The notes beneath the pieces were generated by a model. It saw only the letters and a program-made list of their open reading frames with translations. It made no database searches and was not told the DNA's origin. Source: Paenibacillus sp. RUD330 (GTDB lineage: Bacteria > Bacillota > Bacilli > Paenibacillales > Paenibacillaceae). From it: a DNA stretch of 64,000 bases. The position numbers and the translations under genes were made by a program. Position 1 is the first letter of the stretch. Every line of letters starts with the position of its first letter. The DNA lies in contig NZ_CP022655.2 in the NCBI RefSeq assembly GCF_002243345.2, forward strand, positions 3,784,501 to 3,848,500, read 5' to 3'. Shown one piece after another: positions 47,866 to 57,755 of this stretch.

Positions 47866-48909
47866 CTAGTAGATAAACATCGCGTCGCCGAAGCTGAAAA
47901 ACCGGTACTTCTCGTTGACTGCCTCCGCATAGGCTCGCAGGACATGCTCGCGCCCGGCAAGCGCGCTGACCAGCATGACCAGCGTCGACTTGGGCAGATG
48001 GAAATTCGTCAGGAGGGCGTCGACAGCCCGGAACTCATAGCCGGGATAGATGAAAATATCCGTCCAGCCGCTGCAAGCCTGAAGCCCGTCCGGATAACGC
48101 TGCGCCGCTGTCTCCAGCGTGCGGGCCGACGTGGTGCCGACGGCCACGATCCGGCCGCCGCGCTCCTTGGCGGCGCGGATCATCGCGGCGGATTCCTCGC
48201 TGAGCTCGTAATACTCGGAATGCATCACATGCTCCTCGATCGTGTCCGTGGACATCGGACGGAACGTGCCGAGACCGACATGCAGCGTCAGAGGAGCGAT
48301 TCCGACTCCCATATCCCGCAGCTCCTGCAGGAATATCTGCGTGAAATGCAGTCCCGCGGTCGGAGCCGCCGCGGATCCCGCCTCGCGGGAATAGACGGTC
48401 TGATACCGCTCCCGGTCGTCCAGTCGCTCCTTGATATACGGCGGCAGCGGCATCTCGCCCAGCCTGTCCAGCAGCTCCTGGAAAATCCCGCTGTACTGGA
48501 ACCGGACGACACGTCCGCCCATATCGCCTTCGCTTTCCACGACCGCGCGCAGCAGCGGCTCGCCGCCTTCGCCGGCGCCGAAAGCGATGACCGTGCCGGC
48601 CTTCAGCTTCTTGGCCGGCTTCGCCAGCGTCTCCCAGGCATCGCCTTCGAGCTGGCGGAGCAGCAGCAGCTCCGCCTTCGCTCCGGTATCCTCCTTGACG
48701 CCGAGCAGGCGGGCCGGCAGCACGCGGCTGTCGTTGATGACCAGCGTGTCTCCCTCGCGCAAATACTGCTTGAGATCCGTGAACCGATGATGGGCGATCT
48801 CTCCCGTGCGCTTGTCCAGAGCGAGCAGGCGCGAGGAGGTCCGGTCCGTCAAAGGGGTCTGGGCGATCAGCTCTTCCGGCAGGTGAAAATCATAATCTTC
48901 TACGTTCAT
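47866..48909 (-). CDS. queA: S-adenosylmethionine:tRNA ribosyltransferase-isomerase
   Basis: 347 residues. Family motifs [33 protein letters not shown] and THVGLGTF-like [13 protein letters not shown] are present. It transfers the ribosyl moiety of SAM to preQ1 in tRNA to give epoxyqueuosine. The ATG at 48909 lies four bases beyond the stop codon of the SpoIID-like gene, with the ribosome site inside that gene, so translation is probably coupled. Confidence 0.97.
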   Translation of the reverse strand: MNVEDYDFHLPEELIAQTPLTDRTSSRLLALDKRTGEIAHHRFTDLKQYLREGDTLVINDSRVLPARLLGVKEDTGAKAELLLLRQLEGDAWETLAKPAKKLKAGTVIAFGAGEGGEPLLRAVVESEGDMGGRVVRFQYSGIFQELLDRLGEMPLPPYIKERLDDRERYQTVYSREAGSAAAPTAGLHFTQIFLQELRDMGVGIAPLTLHVGLGTFRPMSTDTIEEHVMHSEYYELSEESAAMIRAAKERGGRIVAVGTTSARTLETAAQRYPDGLQACSGWTDIFIYPGYEFRAVDALLTNFHLPKSTLVMLVSALAGREHVLRAYAEAVNEKYRFFSFGDAMFIY

Positions 48910-48913
48910 GGCT

Positions 48914-51019
48914 TCAGCTTCCGTCCTTAGCGAGTTCAATCTCTTTGTAGTAGTATTTCAGAATGCGTTGGTAATCATACCCGGAATCGGCCAGGCTCTT
49001 GGCCCCGTATTGCGACATTCCGAGGCCGTGCCCGTTGCCGGTGCCCCGGATGAGCCATGTCTGCGACGCGGAGACGGGACGGATGGCGCCGGAGGCGTTC
49101 ATGACCGTCAGACCGGCTCCGCCCGATGGCGATGCTTTGGCGCCGCCGGCTCCGAGCACCTGGACGGCCGCTCCCGTTTCCTTGACCGCCGAGGCGCCGC
49201 CGGCGCCGAGAAGCGACACCTGCCCGGCCGGCTCGATGGCGAACCTCGTGCTCGGCAGGCTGCCCATCACGGTCCGCAGGGAGTCCGGATACTTGACCGG
49301 AACGGCTTTGCCGTTCGCGTTCACCTGCATGACCCGCCCGGAAGGTCCGCGCGAGGCGACCTCCAGCGACTGGATCGGTCCGGATACGGCCGAGGTCGTC
49401 TTGCCCTTCATGGAATCCAGCAGCTGGGCCGAGGTGAACGGGCCGCGCATCCAGTTGAACTCATTGGACTGCGCGACCGTCTCCAGCACCGTGACCTTCG
49501 CCCCGGCGTCCAGCTTGTCCACCGGAGCCACGCCGTCCTGGATGAGAGGCAGCGGCCTCACATTCGTAGCGGCGGACTTGATGCGCGCGATGGCAGCCCC
49601 GGCCGCGTTCTTCTCGCCGGTCAGATCAGCCGTGTCGGACCGGATGAAGCCGGCGCCGCCGCTCGGAGCCATGACCCGGTACCATTTGTAGAGGCCGTTC
49701 TCGGAAGCATCGTCCGGGCTTTGGACCGGAGCCAGATACGCCACCTTGCTTCCCCATACTTCGGACGGATCCGCTGTATAACCTCCGGCGCTGGAAGAGA
49801 ATACCGCCTCGATAGGCTTGCCCCCGCTGAGCATGACCAGCCCCTTCGTATCGTCGACCGCCTTGACGGTAGAGGCCTTCTCGGAGGCGACGCCGTTGTA
49901 CGCCTGGCTGAGCGTCGTGTCGACGACGTGGGCGATGCCGAAGCCGGTCCCCTGATAGACGGCGTAGGAGCGGGCGGCCACGGCTTGCGCCTTAAGCGCC
50001 TCGATCGGCCAGGAGCCGGGCATTTCCCCGCCGACGACGGAATACAGATACTGCTCGAACGGAAGCTCGTTGATGACGGCAAGAGCGCTGTTGTAGCTGC
50101 TTAACTCGAACTGGCCTCTGTATGTACGGGCGTAGCGCTCGGCAAGTTTCACTCCTTGGGTCGAGGACGGCTGCACGACTGCCTTCGTGCCAGCCGGGAA
50201 GGTCAGCAGCATGCCGGCCGCACCTTCCTTCTGGGTGACGGACAAATCCCTCCGCTGCAGCAGATAATCCCCGGCAGCAGCCTGCTTCAGCCCGGCCGCC
50301 TCCGCGATTCCGGCCAGCCTGAGCTTCACGGCTTCCAGCGAAGCGCTGTCCGCCGCGGCTCCCACCATGACGGAATAACGGGTTCCGGAATCCGATGGCC
50401 GCAGGGCAAGGAAGGTATCCGTTCCGGAAGCGCTGAACGAAGCCATCGCGAGCCGCGCCTCCTGCTCGGACGCATAGGCGGCCGTCTCCAGGTGAAGCGG
50501 TCCGCGCACGGACGCGCCGCCGCCGAAGGCCTTCACCGTCGCGTTGGCGTTCCATTTGGCAAGAGCGGTCCCGGCCGCAGCTGCGGAGGAGTAGGAGCCT
50601 TCCGACACTTGGTAGGAAGTGCTTCCTCCGCGGTCCACCGCCTCCAGCACGGCGTTGCCTCCGGCTGTCTGAACGGCTTTGAATACGGCGAGCGCGGCCG
50701 CGAAGGAGCTGTTCTCTCCCAGCAGGACGGAGTGGTTCTCCAAGGCCACCCTCGCTGTCGCGCCGCCGACAACGGAAGTCAGCGGCTTGGGTGCGCCCCC
50801 CTGGCTGATTCCGACGGCGAGCCCGCCGTCCGAGCTGAATGTCGCCGCAGGAATCGAGAGCGTATATTTGTTCGGCACGGTGATGAACAAGCCGACGCGG
50901 ATCGTGTCCATGACCTCGATCCCGTCCGCTTCCGCCTTGGGAGGCAAGTAGAGGCAGCCGCCCAGAACGGCGGCTGCCAGCAGGCCTTTGGGGAGAATTC
51001 GGGCTATCGGTCTGTTCAT
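48914..51019 (-). CDS. SpoIID/LytB domain protein, secreted
   Basis: 701 residues with a signal peptide ([22 protein letters not shown]). A variable region with SPOR-like repeats (for example [21 protein letters not shown]) spans about 80-270. The SpoIID domain follows, with [31 protein letters not shown] and a C-terminal [11 protein letters not shown]. SpoIID cleaves denuded glycan strands in engulfment; relatives modify amidase activity. GAAGGAGAG precedes the ATG at 51019. Whether this paralogue acts in sporulation or growth is not shown. Confidence 0.9.
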   Translation of the reverse strand: MNRPIARILPKGLLAAAVLGGCLYLPPKAEADGIEVMDTIRVGLFITVPNKYTLSIPAATFSSDGGLAVGISQGGAPKPLTSVVGGATARVALENHSVLLGENSSFAAALAVFKAVQTAGGNAVLEAVDRGGSTSYQVSEGSYSSAAAAGTALAKWNANATVKAFGGGASVRGPLHLETAAYASEQEARLAMASFSASGTDTFLALRPSDSGTRYSVMVGAAADSASLEAVKLRLAGIAEAAGLKQAAAGDYLLQRRDLSVTQKEGAAGMLLTFPAGTKAVVQPSSTQGVKLAERYARTYRGQFELSSYNSALAVINELPFEQYLYSVVGGEMPGSWPIEALKAQAVAARSYAVYQGTGFGIAHVVDTTLSQAYNGVASEKASTVKAVDDTKGLVMLSGGKPIEAVFSSSAGGYTADPSEVWGSKVAYLAPVQSPDDASENGLYKWYRVMAPSGGAGFIRSDTADLTGEKNAAGAAIARIKSAATNVRPLPLIQDGVAPVDKLDAGAKVTVLETVAQSNEFNWMRGPFTSAQLLDSMKGKTTSAVSGPIQSLEVASRGPSGRVMQVNANGKAVPVKYPDSLRTVMGSLPSTRFAIEPAGQVSLLGAGGASAVKETGAAVQVLGAGGAKASPSGGAGLTVMNASGAIRPVSASQTWLIRGTGNGHGLGMSQYGAKSLADSGYDYQRILKYYYKEIELAKDGS

Positions 51020-51090
51020 GGTTCTCTCCTTCCGTGTGCTCCGCGTTCTCTCGGCGATGAGCCGGAGCGCAGCGGGCACCTTACAGAGTC

Positions 51091-51543
51091 TTATCGGTCT
51101 TTGTCTCCGGAGGGGACTCGGCATTCGTCCGGGGAACAGGCTTCATCCGCCTTCCCGAACCAGTCATAGCGGCGATTGGCGATATAGCGGTATATCCGGT
51201 CTCCAAGACGGCTCATGCCCGGCAGCCGGTACAGCCAGCCTGCCGGTCCGAAGCCTGGAACCGTGCGCAGGATGCGCACGACGGCGTCGCTGCCCGCATA
51301 CAAGCGCCCGGCGCCGTCAACGACATGCATCCTGTCCCTCAGAGCTTCCTCTCCGACGTCCATCATCCGCTCGGCGGCCAGGCCCTGGAGCCGGTCCAGA
51401 TGCTGCAGCGGGACAAACGTCAGCTCCGCCCTCGAGCCCAGGCGCCCCAGCCTGTCGACCGAGGCGAGGCAGAGGTTGCACTGGCCGTCGTAGATGACGG
51501 TCAATGCGCTGTCTTTAGCGGCGCCGGGCCGTTGCTCCTTCAT
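51091..51543 (-). CDS. Thiol-disulfide oxidoreductase DCC family protein (DUF393)
   Basis: 150 residues. The family-defining DGQCNLC motif near residue 20 and the LYRLPGMSRLGDRIYRYIANRRY tail are present. The DCC group is named for its D-x-x-C-x-x-C segment and is thought to be thioredoxin-like. It is inserted between ruvB and the SpoIID-like gene with gaps of about 45 and 70 bases, and is not part of this cluster in B. subtilis. Confidence 0.85.
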   Translation of the reverse strand: MKEQRPGAAKDSALTVIYDGQCNLCLASVDRLGRLGSRAELTFVPLQHLDRLQGLAAERMMDVGEEALRDRMHVVDGAGRLYAGSDAVVRILRTVPGFGPAGWLYRLPGMSRLGDRIYRYIANRRYDWFGKADEACSPDECRVPSGDKDR

Positions 51544-51588
51544 CGGCGGATCCTCCCTCCGGCCATGCGGGCATGTCTGCCTCAGCCT

Positions 51589-52590
51589 TTATTCCGGAAC
51601 GGGCAAGCCCAGATGGCGATAGGCGAGCGGAGTGACGATGCGGCCCCGCGGGGTGCGCTGCAGGAAGCCGATCTGCATGAGATACGGTTCGTACACATCC
51701 TCGATCGTCTGGCTTTCCTCGCCGATCGTCGCCGCGATCGTATCGAGGCCGACGGGACCGCCGCGGTAGTTGGCGATCATCGCCTGCAGCATCTTGTGGT
51801 CGATCCGGTCGAGTCCGAGCGGATCGACCGCGATCAGCGACAGCGCCTGCTTGGCGAGCTCGTCGGTAATGATGCCGTTTCCGCGCACCTGCGCGAAATC
51901 GCGAACCCGCTTGAGCAGCCGGTTGGCGATCCGTGGGGTCCCCCGCGAGCGGAGGGCGATCTCGGAGGCCGCATCGCCGACCATGCCGACCTCCAGAATC
52001 TCGGCGGAGCGGGAAATGATGAACGCCAGCTCGTCCGTCCCATAAAACTCCAGCCGGCTGACGACTCCGAAGCGGTCGCGCAATGGGGCGCTGAGCAGCC
52101 CGGCGCGGGTCGTGGCTCCGATCAGCGTGAACGGGGGCAGGTCCAGCCGCACGGAGCGCGCGCTCGGACCTTTGCCGATCATGATGTCCAGGCAGAAATC
52201 CTCCATCGCCGGGTACAGCACTTCCTCCACGGAGCGGTTCAAGCGATGGATCTCGTCGATGAACAGCACGTCGCCCTCCTGAAGGTTCGTGAGCAGGGCG
52301 GCCAGATCTCCCGGCCGCTCGATCGCCGGGCCGGAAGTCGTGCGCAGGTTGACGCCGAGCTCGTTGGCGATGATGTTCGAGAGTGTCGTCTTGCCGAGTC
52401 CCGGCGGGCCGTAGAGCAGCACATGGTCGAGAGCTTCCTTGCGGAGCTTGGCCGCCTCGATGAATACCTTGAGGTTGTCCTTCACCTGCGACTGGCCGAT
52501 GTATTCGGACAGATACCTCGGACGGAGGCTGTACTCGACTGCCTGGTCTTCCATCATCAGATTGGCGGAAATGATGCGATCGTCTTCCAT
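51589..52590 (-). CDS. ruvB: Holliday junction branch migration helicase RuvB
   Basis: 333 residues. Walker [10 protein letters not shown], Walker [12 protein letters not shown], sensor [18 protein letters not shown] and the C-terminal winged helix ending [16 protein letters not shown] are intact. It powers branch migration with RuvA. AGGAAGG precedes the ATG, 18 bases after ruvA. Confidence 0.98.
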   Translation of the reverse strand: MEDDRIISANLMMEDQAVEYSLRPRYLSEYIGQSQVKDNLKVFIEAAKLRKEALDHVLLYGPPGLGKTTLSNIIANELGVNLRTTSGPAIERPGDLAALLTNLQEGDVLFIDEIHRLNRSVEEVLYPAMEDFCLDIMIGKGPSARSVRLDLPPFTLIGATTRAGLLSAPLRDRFGVVSRLEFYGTDELAFIISRSAEILEVGMVGDAASEIALRSRGTPRIANRLLKRVRDFAQVRGNGIITDELAKQALSLIAVDPLGLDRIDHKMLQAMIANYRGGPVGLDTIAATIGEESQTIEDVYEPYLMQIGFLQRTPRGRIVTPLAYRHLGLPVPE

Positions 52591-52608
52591 GCAAAACCTT
52601 CCTTTCCG

Positions 52609-53232
52609 CTATCCCTTGAACAGCTGCTGCAGCGCCCGCTTCATGAGCGCGTCCACGGTCTCTCCGGGCTGCTGCGAGCCGCCCATGCCCGCCCAGGCGC
52701 GGTCCAGCTCCGAAGCCGTATAACCGAGGGCTCCAAGCGCTTCCCTCGCTTCGCCCCAGACGTTCTCGCCTGCGGCGGCTACCGCCGCACCGCCCGCGGC
52801 CTCCGCTTCCCATGCGAGCTCGATGGAAGCCGAGGTGATCTGCAGCTTGTCCTTGAGATCAAGGATCATCCGCTGGGCCGTCTTCTTGCCGATGCCGGGC
52901 AGCCTGGTGAGGAAGCTCAAGTCCTCGCGATGGATGGCGGAGATGACCGCCTCCGGGCGGCCGCCGGCCAGAATGCCGACCGCGACCCTAGGCCCGATGC
53001 CGGACACCTCGAGCAGCTTGCGGAACAGCGCCTGCTCCTCCCTCGTCTGGAAGCCGAACAGCTGAGCCGCGTCCTCGCGCACATGGTGGTGGCAGTAGAC
53101 GGTGACAGGCTCCTCCCCGCGGGCGTACGCGTAAGGGTTGGGCGTATAAATCTGGTAGCCGACATCCCGGACGTCGACGACGATATAATCCGTATCCACA
53201 TAGGCCACACGGCCTTTTACAAAATCGATCAT
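52609..53232 (-). CDS. ruvA: Holliday junction DNA-binding protein RuvA
   Basis: 207 residues. OB-fold (MIDFVKGRVAYVDTDYIVVDV), tandem helix-hairpin-helix (ISGIGPRVAVGIL and LPGIGKKTAQRMILDLKDKL) and domain III are present. The start ATG overlaps the ruvC stop codon by ATGA. The linker before domain III is alanine-rich. Confidence 0.97.
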   Translation of the reverse strand: MIDFVKGRVAYVDTDYIVVDVRDVGYQIYTPNPYAYARGEEPVTVYCHHHVREDAAQLFGFQTREEQALFRKLLEVSGIGPRVAVGILAGGRPEAVISAIHREDLSFLTRLPGIGKKTAQRMILDLKDKLQITSASIELAWEAEAAGGAAVAAAGENVWGEAREALGALGYTASELDRAWAGMGGSQQPGETVDALMKRALQQLFKG

Positions 53233-53732
53233 CTGCGGCGCACCTCGTTTATCTTGGACATCATGCCGGAAGCATGGGCATGGCAGACGGCAACCGCCAG
53301 CGCATCGGCGACGTCGTCGGGCTTGGGCACCTTGGCCAGCTTGAGGAACATCCGCACCATCTCCTGCACCTGGCGCTTCTCGGCCTTGCCGTAGCCGACG
53401 ACGGCCTGCTTGACCTGCATCGGCGTATATTCCGAAATGGGAAGCCCCCGCTGGGCGGCGGCCAGTATGATGACGCCCCTGGCTTCGCCGACCGTGAAGG
53501 CCGTCGTCACGTTGCGGTTGAAGAACAGCTTCTCGACGGCAACGGAGTCCGGCTTGTATTTGTCCATCAGAGCCGAAGCGGATTCGTAGACCTGCTTGAG
53601 CCGCACCTCATGGGGCGTGCCGGCTTCCGTCTCGATGGAGCCGTATTGGACCGGCGTAAGCTTCATGCCGTCCTTGTCGATGAACCCGAATCCCGCGATG
53701 GCGATGCCGGGGTCGATCCCTAAAATCCGCAT
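53229..53732 (-). CDS. ruvC: Holliday junction resolvase RuvC
   Basis: 167 residues. RNase H-fold acidic residues are visible: D7 in LGIDPG, E67 in VAVEKLFF and the D140/D143 pair in DDVADALAVA. It cleaves junctions bound by RuvAB. CAAGGAGAG precedes the ATG at 53732. B. subtilis lacks ruvC and relies on RecU, so the complete ruvCAB set here sets this lineage apart. Confidence 0.97.
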   Translation of the reverse strand: MRILGIDPGIAIAGFGFIDKDGMKLTPVQYGSIETEAGTPHEVRLKQVYESASALMDKYKPDSVAVEKLFFNRNVTTAFTVGEARGVIILAAAQRGLPISEYTPMQVKQAVVGYGKAEKRQVQEMVRMFLKLAKVPKPDDVADALAVAVCHAHASGMMSKINEVRRR

Positions 53733-53802
53733 CGCGCACTCTCCTTGTATGAAAGCTGGACAATGAAATCTATCTCTATGTAGCGAAAAACAGACTCTAT
53801 CT

Positions 53803-53831
53803 ATTATAACAGGAAGTGGATGACATGAGAA
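53803..53831 (-). promoter_or_regulatory. Sigma-A-like promoter of ruvCAB
   Basis: TATAAT (53803-53808) with TTCTCA (53826-53831) 17 bases upstream on the minus strand. Confidence 0.68.
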
Positions 53832-53859
53832 CAAGCGTTTCAGACCGCGGCCGAAAAGC

Positions 53860-53884
53860 AAAAAAACGCCTTTTCGCAAAGGCG
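53860..53884 (-). terminator. Terminator of bofC
   Basis: CGCCTTT / AAAGGCG (53867-53884) with a four-base loop runs into TTTTTTTG on the minus strand. Confidence 0.85.
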
Positions 53885-53967
53885 CTCGGAGAATGGGCAT
53901 GCCGGACTGGAGGATATGCTTTCCCATCGTTCGAAGGAGCCGCTCTCCATGGTCCGAACGAACGGAA

Positions 53968-54609
53968 TCAGTAGGCGCGCTTCATCGCTCCTCTGGATCT
54001 CTCCAGGGCAAAGTCGTTGTACGTCGACAAGACGCTGTTGAACTCGTCCCTGTCCTGGACGCGGATGCCGCTCAGCAGCTTGTCCCTTTCCTGCTTGGGC
54101 AGCGTGCTTTCCATGTACTGCAGATCGAGCTGGAAAAACGTCTTCATGACCTTCTCGTCGCTCGGAGGACCTTCGAACAACGTCAGGCTTCCCCCGTCGT
54201 CCACCCCGAAAGTCGCGCTTTGCTTGCAGGCTTCGGACAGATCGTCGACTCGCTCGGTCACGACGACGCCGCCTTTATCATCGATTCCGGCTTCCCAGCC
54301 GGGGTGGCTGCCGAGCAGCTTCAGCACGGAGGGCGGATCCATGACGCCGAGCGGACGGATCTCCTCGCCGCATAGATAGACCCTCTTCATCGTGACCGCG
54401 GCAGATGCCCCGCCCTCCAGAAAGGAAGAGATTCCCTCTTGCGCCATGTCCGGCACGCTCCCATCGGCCGCCTCGGCTCCGGAAGAGCCCAGCAGAAGCG
54501 CTGCGGGAAGCAGAAGCGCGCAGGCCAGGCTGAGCGGCGAGCGGCCGCGCCTGCGCCTCAAGTATTTCCGTTTCAGATGGTTCCAGATGCTGATTGACAA
54601 CATGGTCAT
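53968..54609 (-). CDS. bofC: BofC-like forespore protein (bypass of forespore C)
   Basis: 213 residues. A basic N-terminus and hydrophobic stretch (LACALLLPAALLLGSSGAEA) look like a signal peptide. The segment VTMKRVYLCGEEI matches the BofC N-terminal domain and the later VDDLSEACK... SLTLFEGPP region fits the C-terminal domain. BofC restrains SpoIVB-dependent sigma-K activation in sporulation. It lies upstream of the ruv genes as in B. subtilis. The start is ATG 54609 or 54603. Confidence 0.82.
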   Translation of the reverse strand: MTMLSISIWNHLKRKYLRRRRGRSPLSLACALLLPAALLLGSSGAEAADGSVPDMAQEGISSFLEGGASAAVTMKRVYLCGEEIRPLGVMDPPSVLKLLGSHPGWEAGIDDKGGVVVTERVDDLSEACKQSATFGVDDGGSLTLFEGPPSDEKVMKTFFQLDLQYMESTLPKQERDKLLSGIRVQDRDEFNSVLSTYNDFALERSRGAMKRAY

Positions 54610-54671
54610 CCATAGCCCCTTCTTGGCATTTTCAGCTAGTCTGCCTTTCGGCTGGATGAATTATGCAAGCA

Positions 54672-54705
54672 TAAAAAAGAACCGGGCTGCGAGCCCACCC
54701 GGTTC
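54672..54705 (-). terminator. Terminator of the safA-like gene
   Basis: GAACCGGG / CCCGGTTC (54679-54705) with an 11-base loop is followed by TTTTTTATG on the minus strand. Confidence 0.88.
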
Positions 54706-54737
54706 GGTTCCATGAACATTCCCATGCTCGGCTTCCG

Positions 54738-56588
54738 TCAGCGGTTGATCCAGGGCTTGCTGCCCTTGGAAGCTCGGGGAGCCGGCCGGGAAGCGCTGCG
54801 GATAACCGCTTTTTTGGGCTGCTTGCGCGCGGCCGCCGTGCCCGTTTTGGCCGGCTTCGCTTCAGCCTTCGACTTGGTCTCCGGCTTGCCTGCGCCTGCC
54901 TTCTCAGCCGCCTGCGCCTCCTCCTCGTCCCTGTCTCCGCAGCAGGAAGGCTGGACCGCTACCGGAGCAGCTTCCTGCAGCGCCGCCCCTCCATACCCCG
55001 GATTCACGCCGTAGCCCTGCACGGCGGCCGTCTGCGGCCAGCCTCCCGGAGAGGCTGGATACCCTTGAGCCTCCGCGCCCCAGCCCGGGTATCCAGGCCA
55101 CTGGGCAGGACTTGCGCCGGCGCTTGCTCCCGCGGCATTCCACTTGCCGCCGCCGTCGTAATTGTACGGACCGGGAACGGCCGCTCCTGCCGCCGGCATG
55201 ATTCCCTGAGGATAACCTCCCCCGCCATAGACATGCGCTCCGTTGTTCTGAGCGCCATATCCTGGATGGCCGTATCCGCCGCCATATCCTTGAACTTCCG
55301 CTCCATAACCCGGATGGCCGTATCCGTTGCCATACCCTTGCGCTTCCGCTCCATAACCCGGATGGCCGTATCCGCCATACCCTTGCGCTTCCGCTCCATA
55401 GCCCGGATGGCCGTATCCGCCGTATCCTTGCGCTTCTGCGCCATAACCCGGATGGCCGTATCCGCCATGTCCGTATGCGCCGTATCCGGGAGGGTAGCAA
55501 TCCTGCATGCCGGCTAACGCAGTTCCATAACCGTCATACCCTGCGCTTCCCGCCTGGGAGCCATAACCGTCTCCCGGCGTCTGCGCGGCTCCCTGCACGA
55601 TGCCTCCCGGGTGGCCGTACCCTTGCTGATGCCCCGCGATGCCATAGCCGGCCGGGTAGCCGGCCATCCAAGGAGAGGCGGCGGCATAAGGCTGCTCGAC
55701 GGAAGCTCCGGCGGCCGGAGAGAATGCCGCCGGCCAGGCGTTATGCGCTCCGTAGCCATCCATTTGGCCGCCCAGTCCGGGGAGCTCTTGCCCGTATCCC
55801 GCGGAATGCGCGCCATGTCCGCCCTGCGGGTAGGCATTCCCGTACCCGGAGCCCTTGCCGTAAGACCCGGCTTCAGGCTTCGAATACCCGCTTCCGTAGG
55901 ATGGAGCCGGAGCATATTCGGGCATTTTGGGAAGCTCATACAGCGGAGCGACCGCCTCGACGGCCGGAACCTTTTCCTGCGCGAAAGGATGGATCGCCTT
56001 CTCCGTATAATGGGATTCATAAGGCTTCGCGTATGTCTTCTCCTCGGCCGGAAGCGCAGGCGGCACAGGAGGGGCGGGCGGTAGGACAGGAACCGGCTCG
56101 GGCGGCTTCACAGCCGTCGGGGGCTTCACCGCGGCGGGAGGCTTCTCCTCGATGGGCGCCGTGTTCTTTTTGCCGTCGACGATCGGTCCCGTGAACGCTT
56201 TTCCTCCCGCATGGCCGTGATGCTCGGCCTTATGCTCGGGGGATAGTCCCGTCGATTCCTTCTGCTTTGGAATATTGACCGTATCCCCGACATGGAGCGC
56301 ATCCGGATTCGTCAGCTGCGAGTTGGCCTTGATGAGCTCGTTCAGGGGCACTCCCCAAGCCTTCGACAGCTTCCAGAGCGTATCCCCCGCTTTCACCGTG
56401 TACTTGTGGATCAAGCCGCCGCTCCACGGCTTTTCCCCTTCCGAAGGAACCTTGATTTTGGCGCCGATCTGCAAATTCTTGTCATCGGTCACGGATGGGT
56501 TGAGCTTCTTCAGCTCCTCCACCGTCACCCCGTATTTCTGGCCGATGAGGTAAAAGGATTCTCCCTCTTTGACAATATGGATTTTCAC
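54738..56588 (-). CDS. safA: SafA-like spore coat morphogenetic protein with two LysM domains and a Gly/Tyr repeat region
   Basis: 616 residues from a GTG codon ten bases after AGGAGG. Two LysM domains occupy about residues 3-46 and 60-107 (VKEGESFYLIGQKYGV, VKAGDTLWKLSKAWGV). A proline-rich linker follows, then a long glycine/tyrosine region with repeats of HPGYGAEAQGYG, and a lysine/alanine-rich basic tail (KPAKTGTAAARKQPKK). SafA binds the cortex through LysM and directs inner-coat assembly. Position next to bofC matches B. subtilis, but that protein is about 390 residues. A candidate GCATACGAT mother-cell -10 lies at 56657-56664. Confidence 0.8.
   Translation of the reverse strand: MKIHIVKEGESFYLIGQKYGVTVEELKKLNPSVTDDKNLQIGAKIKVPSEGEKPWSGGLIHKYTVKAGDTLWKLSKAWGVPLNELIKANSQLTNPDALHVGDTVNIPKQKESTGLSPEHKAEHHGHAGGKAFTGPIVDGKKNTAPIEEKPPAAVKPPTAVKPPEPVPVLPPAPPVPPALPAEEKTYAKPYESHYTEKAIHPFAQEKVPAVEAVAPLYELPKMPEYAPAPSYGSGYSKPEAGSYGKGSGYGNAYPQGGHGAHSAGYGQELPGLGGQMDGYGAHNAWPAAFSPAAGASVEQPYAAASPWMAGYPAGYGIAGHQQGYGHPGGIVQGAAQTPGDGYGSQAGSAGYDGYGTALAGMQDCYPPGYGAYGHGGYGHPGYGAEAQGYGGYGHPGYGAEAQGYGGYGHPGYGAEAQGYGNGYGHPGYGAEVQGYGGGYGHPGYGAQNNGAHVYGGGGYPQGIMPAAGAAVPGPYNYDGGGKWNAAGASAGASPAQWPGYPGWGAEAQGYPASPGGWPQTAAVQGYGVNPGYGGAALQEAAPVAVQPSCCGDRDEEEAQAAEKAGAGKPETKSKAEAKPAKTGTAAARKQPKKAVIRSASRPAPRASKGSKPWINR
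55257..55470 (-). repeat. Coding tandem repeats, about 45 bp, in the safA-like gene
   Basis: Five units of roughly 45-48 bp encode GYGHPGYGAEAQGYG variants. Adjacent units differ by only a few bases; the outer ones are more diverged. Confidence 0.88.
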
Positions 56589-56782
56589 TAGCCGACTCCC
56601 TCCTCTTCGCATGCTGTGCGCAGCGGCAGGACTGCAGCCTATCTGCCCGTCGTTACATCGTATGCAGCGATTGGGCGTCTGTCTCCCTTTTCAGCAAAAA
56701 AATACAAGCCCTGCCGGGAATCGCACCGAATATCCATGCGGATCGCAGCTGGCTCGTATTCCCGCGGCTTGGTCCCGAACGC
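56589..56782. other. Intergenic region upstream of the safA-like gene
   Basis: About 190 bases between the pheA terminator and the safA-like start. GCATACGAT (minus strand, 56657-56664) resembles a mother-cell sigma -10, but no convincing -35 was found. No gene is supported. Confidence 0.4.
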
Positions 56783-56827
56783 AAAAAAGGGCTGTTCGCA
56801 AGCCAAGAAAATGGCCGCGGACAGCCC
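56783..56827 (-). terminator. Terminator of the hom-thrB-pheA operon
   Basis: GGGCTGTCCGC / GCGAACAGCCC (56789-56827) with a long loop runs into TTTTTTGC on the minus strand. Confidence 0.82.
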
Positions 56828-56888
56828 CTGCACTTATCGGAGCATCACGTACTCAGAGAATAACTAATGCTCAGGTTTCGAAAAAGGA

Positions 56889-57755
56889 TCAATCCGCCGT
56901 GCTGCCGAAGCTCGGATAGGTGCCGAGCACCCTCACCTGGCAGCCGATCGCTTCGATCTCCTGCAGCGCCGCCGGCAGGAGGACCGTGTCCAGAGCCATC
57001 TCGATGTCGATGACGAAATGGTAGGTGCCCAGACGTTTTTTGGTCGGACGGGATTCGATCCTCCCGAGGTTGATCCTTCGCCAAGCGAAGGCCGACAGCA
57101 CCTGATGGAGCGCTCCCGGGTAATCTTCCGGCAAGGTGACGAGAATGGACGTCTTGCGGACCGGGGACTGGCGCAGCTCGAACGGCTTCGGACCGGCCAG
57201 CAGGAAGCGGGTGTAGTTGTTGTCGTGATCCGTCACCCGCTCGCGCAGCACGTCCAGGCCGTAGTGGGCCGCCGCAAGCGTGAGTCCGATCGCAGCCCAG
57301 CCCTGGCCTGGATTCTCCGATACGATCCGCACCGCCTCCGCGGTGCTGCTGACCGGCTCCCACTGGGCATGCTGGAGATGGCCGCGCAGGAAGCTCTGGC
57401 ACTGGGCCAGCGCGACGGGATGGCTGAACACCTTGACGATGCGGCCGTACTCCGGCTCTCCTCCCGCTCCAAGCAGCTCGTCCTTGCGGCCGATCAGCTG
57501 CTGGCGGGACGGATAGATCCATTCCGCCTGGATCGGCAGATCCACTTCGTGCAGCAGCCAGTCCATATGGAGGTTGACGGAGCCCTCGATCGTATTCTCG
57601 ATCGGAATGACGCTGTAATCGGTCCTTCCTTCCGCCGTGGCAAGGAAGACATCGGATATCATCGGGTAATAGACTCTCTCGGCGTCCTCTCCGCACAGGC
57701 TGCGGGCAGCCTCGTCGGAGGTGGAGACGACCGGAAGCAATGCGACTTTGATCAT
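56889..57755 (-). CDS. pheA: Prephenate dehydratase
   Basis: 288 residues. The catalytic domain has IPIENTIEGSVN, the NNYTRFLL motif with the conserved T-R-F, and the C-terminal ACT domain has the phenylalanine-binding ESRP. It makes phenylpyruvate for phenylalanine synthesis. The usual N-terminal GPxGTFS segment reads LPVVSTSDEAA here. The ATG overlaps the thrB stop codon (ATGA), so the two are coupled. Confidence 0.94.
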   Translation of the reverse strand: MIKVALLPVVSTSDEAARSLCGEDAERVYYPMISDVFLATAEGRTDYSVIPIENTIEGSVNLHMDWLLHEVDLPIQAEWIYPSRQQLIGRKDELLGAGGEPEYGRIVKVFSHPVALAQCQSFLRGHLQHAQWEPVSSTAEAVRIVSENPGQGWAAIGLTLAAAHYGLDVLRERVTDHDNNYTRFLLAGPKPFELRQSPVRKTSILVTLPEDYPGALHQVLSAFAWRRINLGRIESRPTKKRLGTYHFVIDIEMALDTVLLPAALQEIEAIGCQVRVLGTYPSFGSTAD

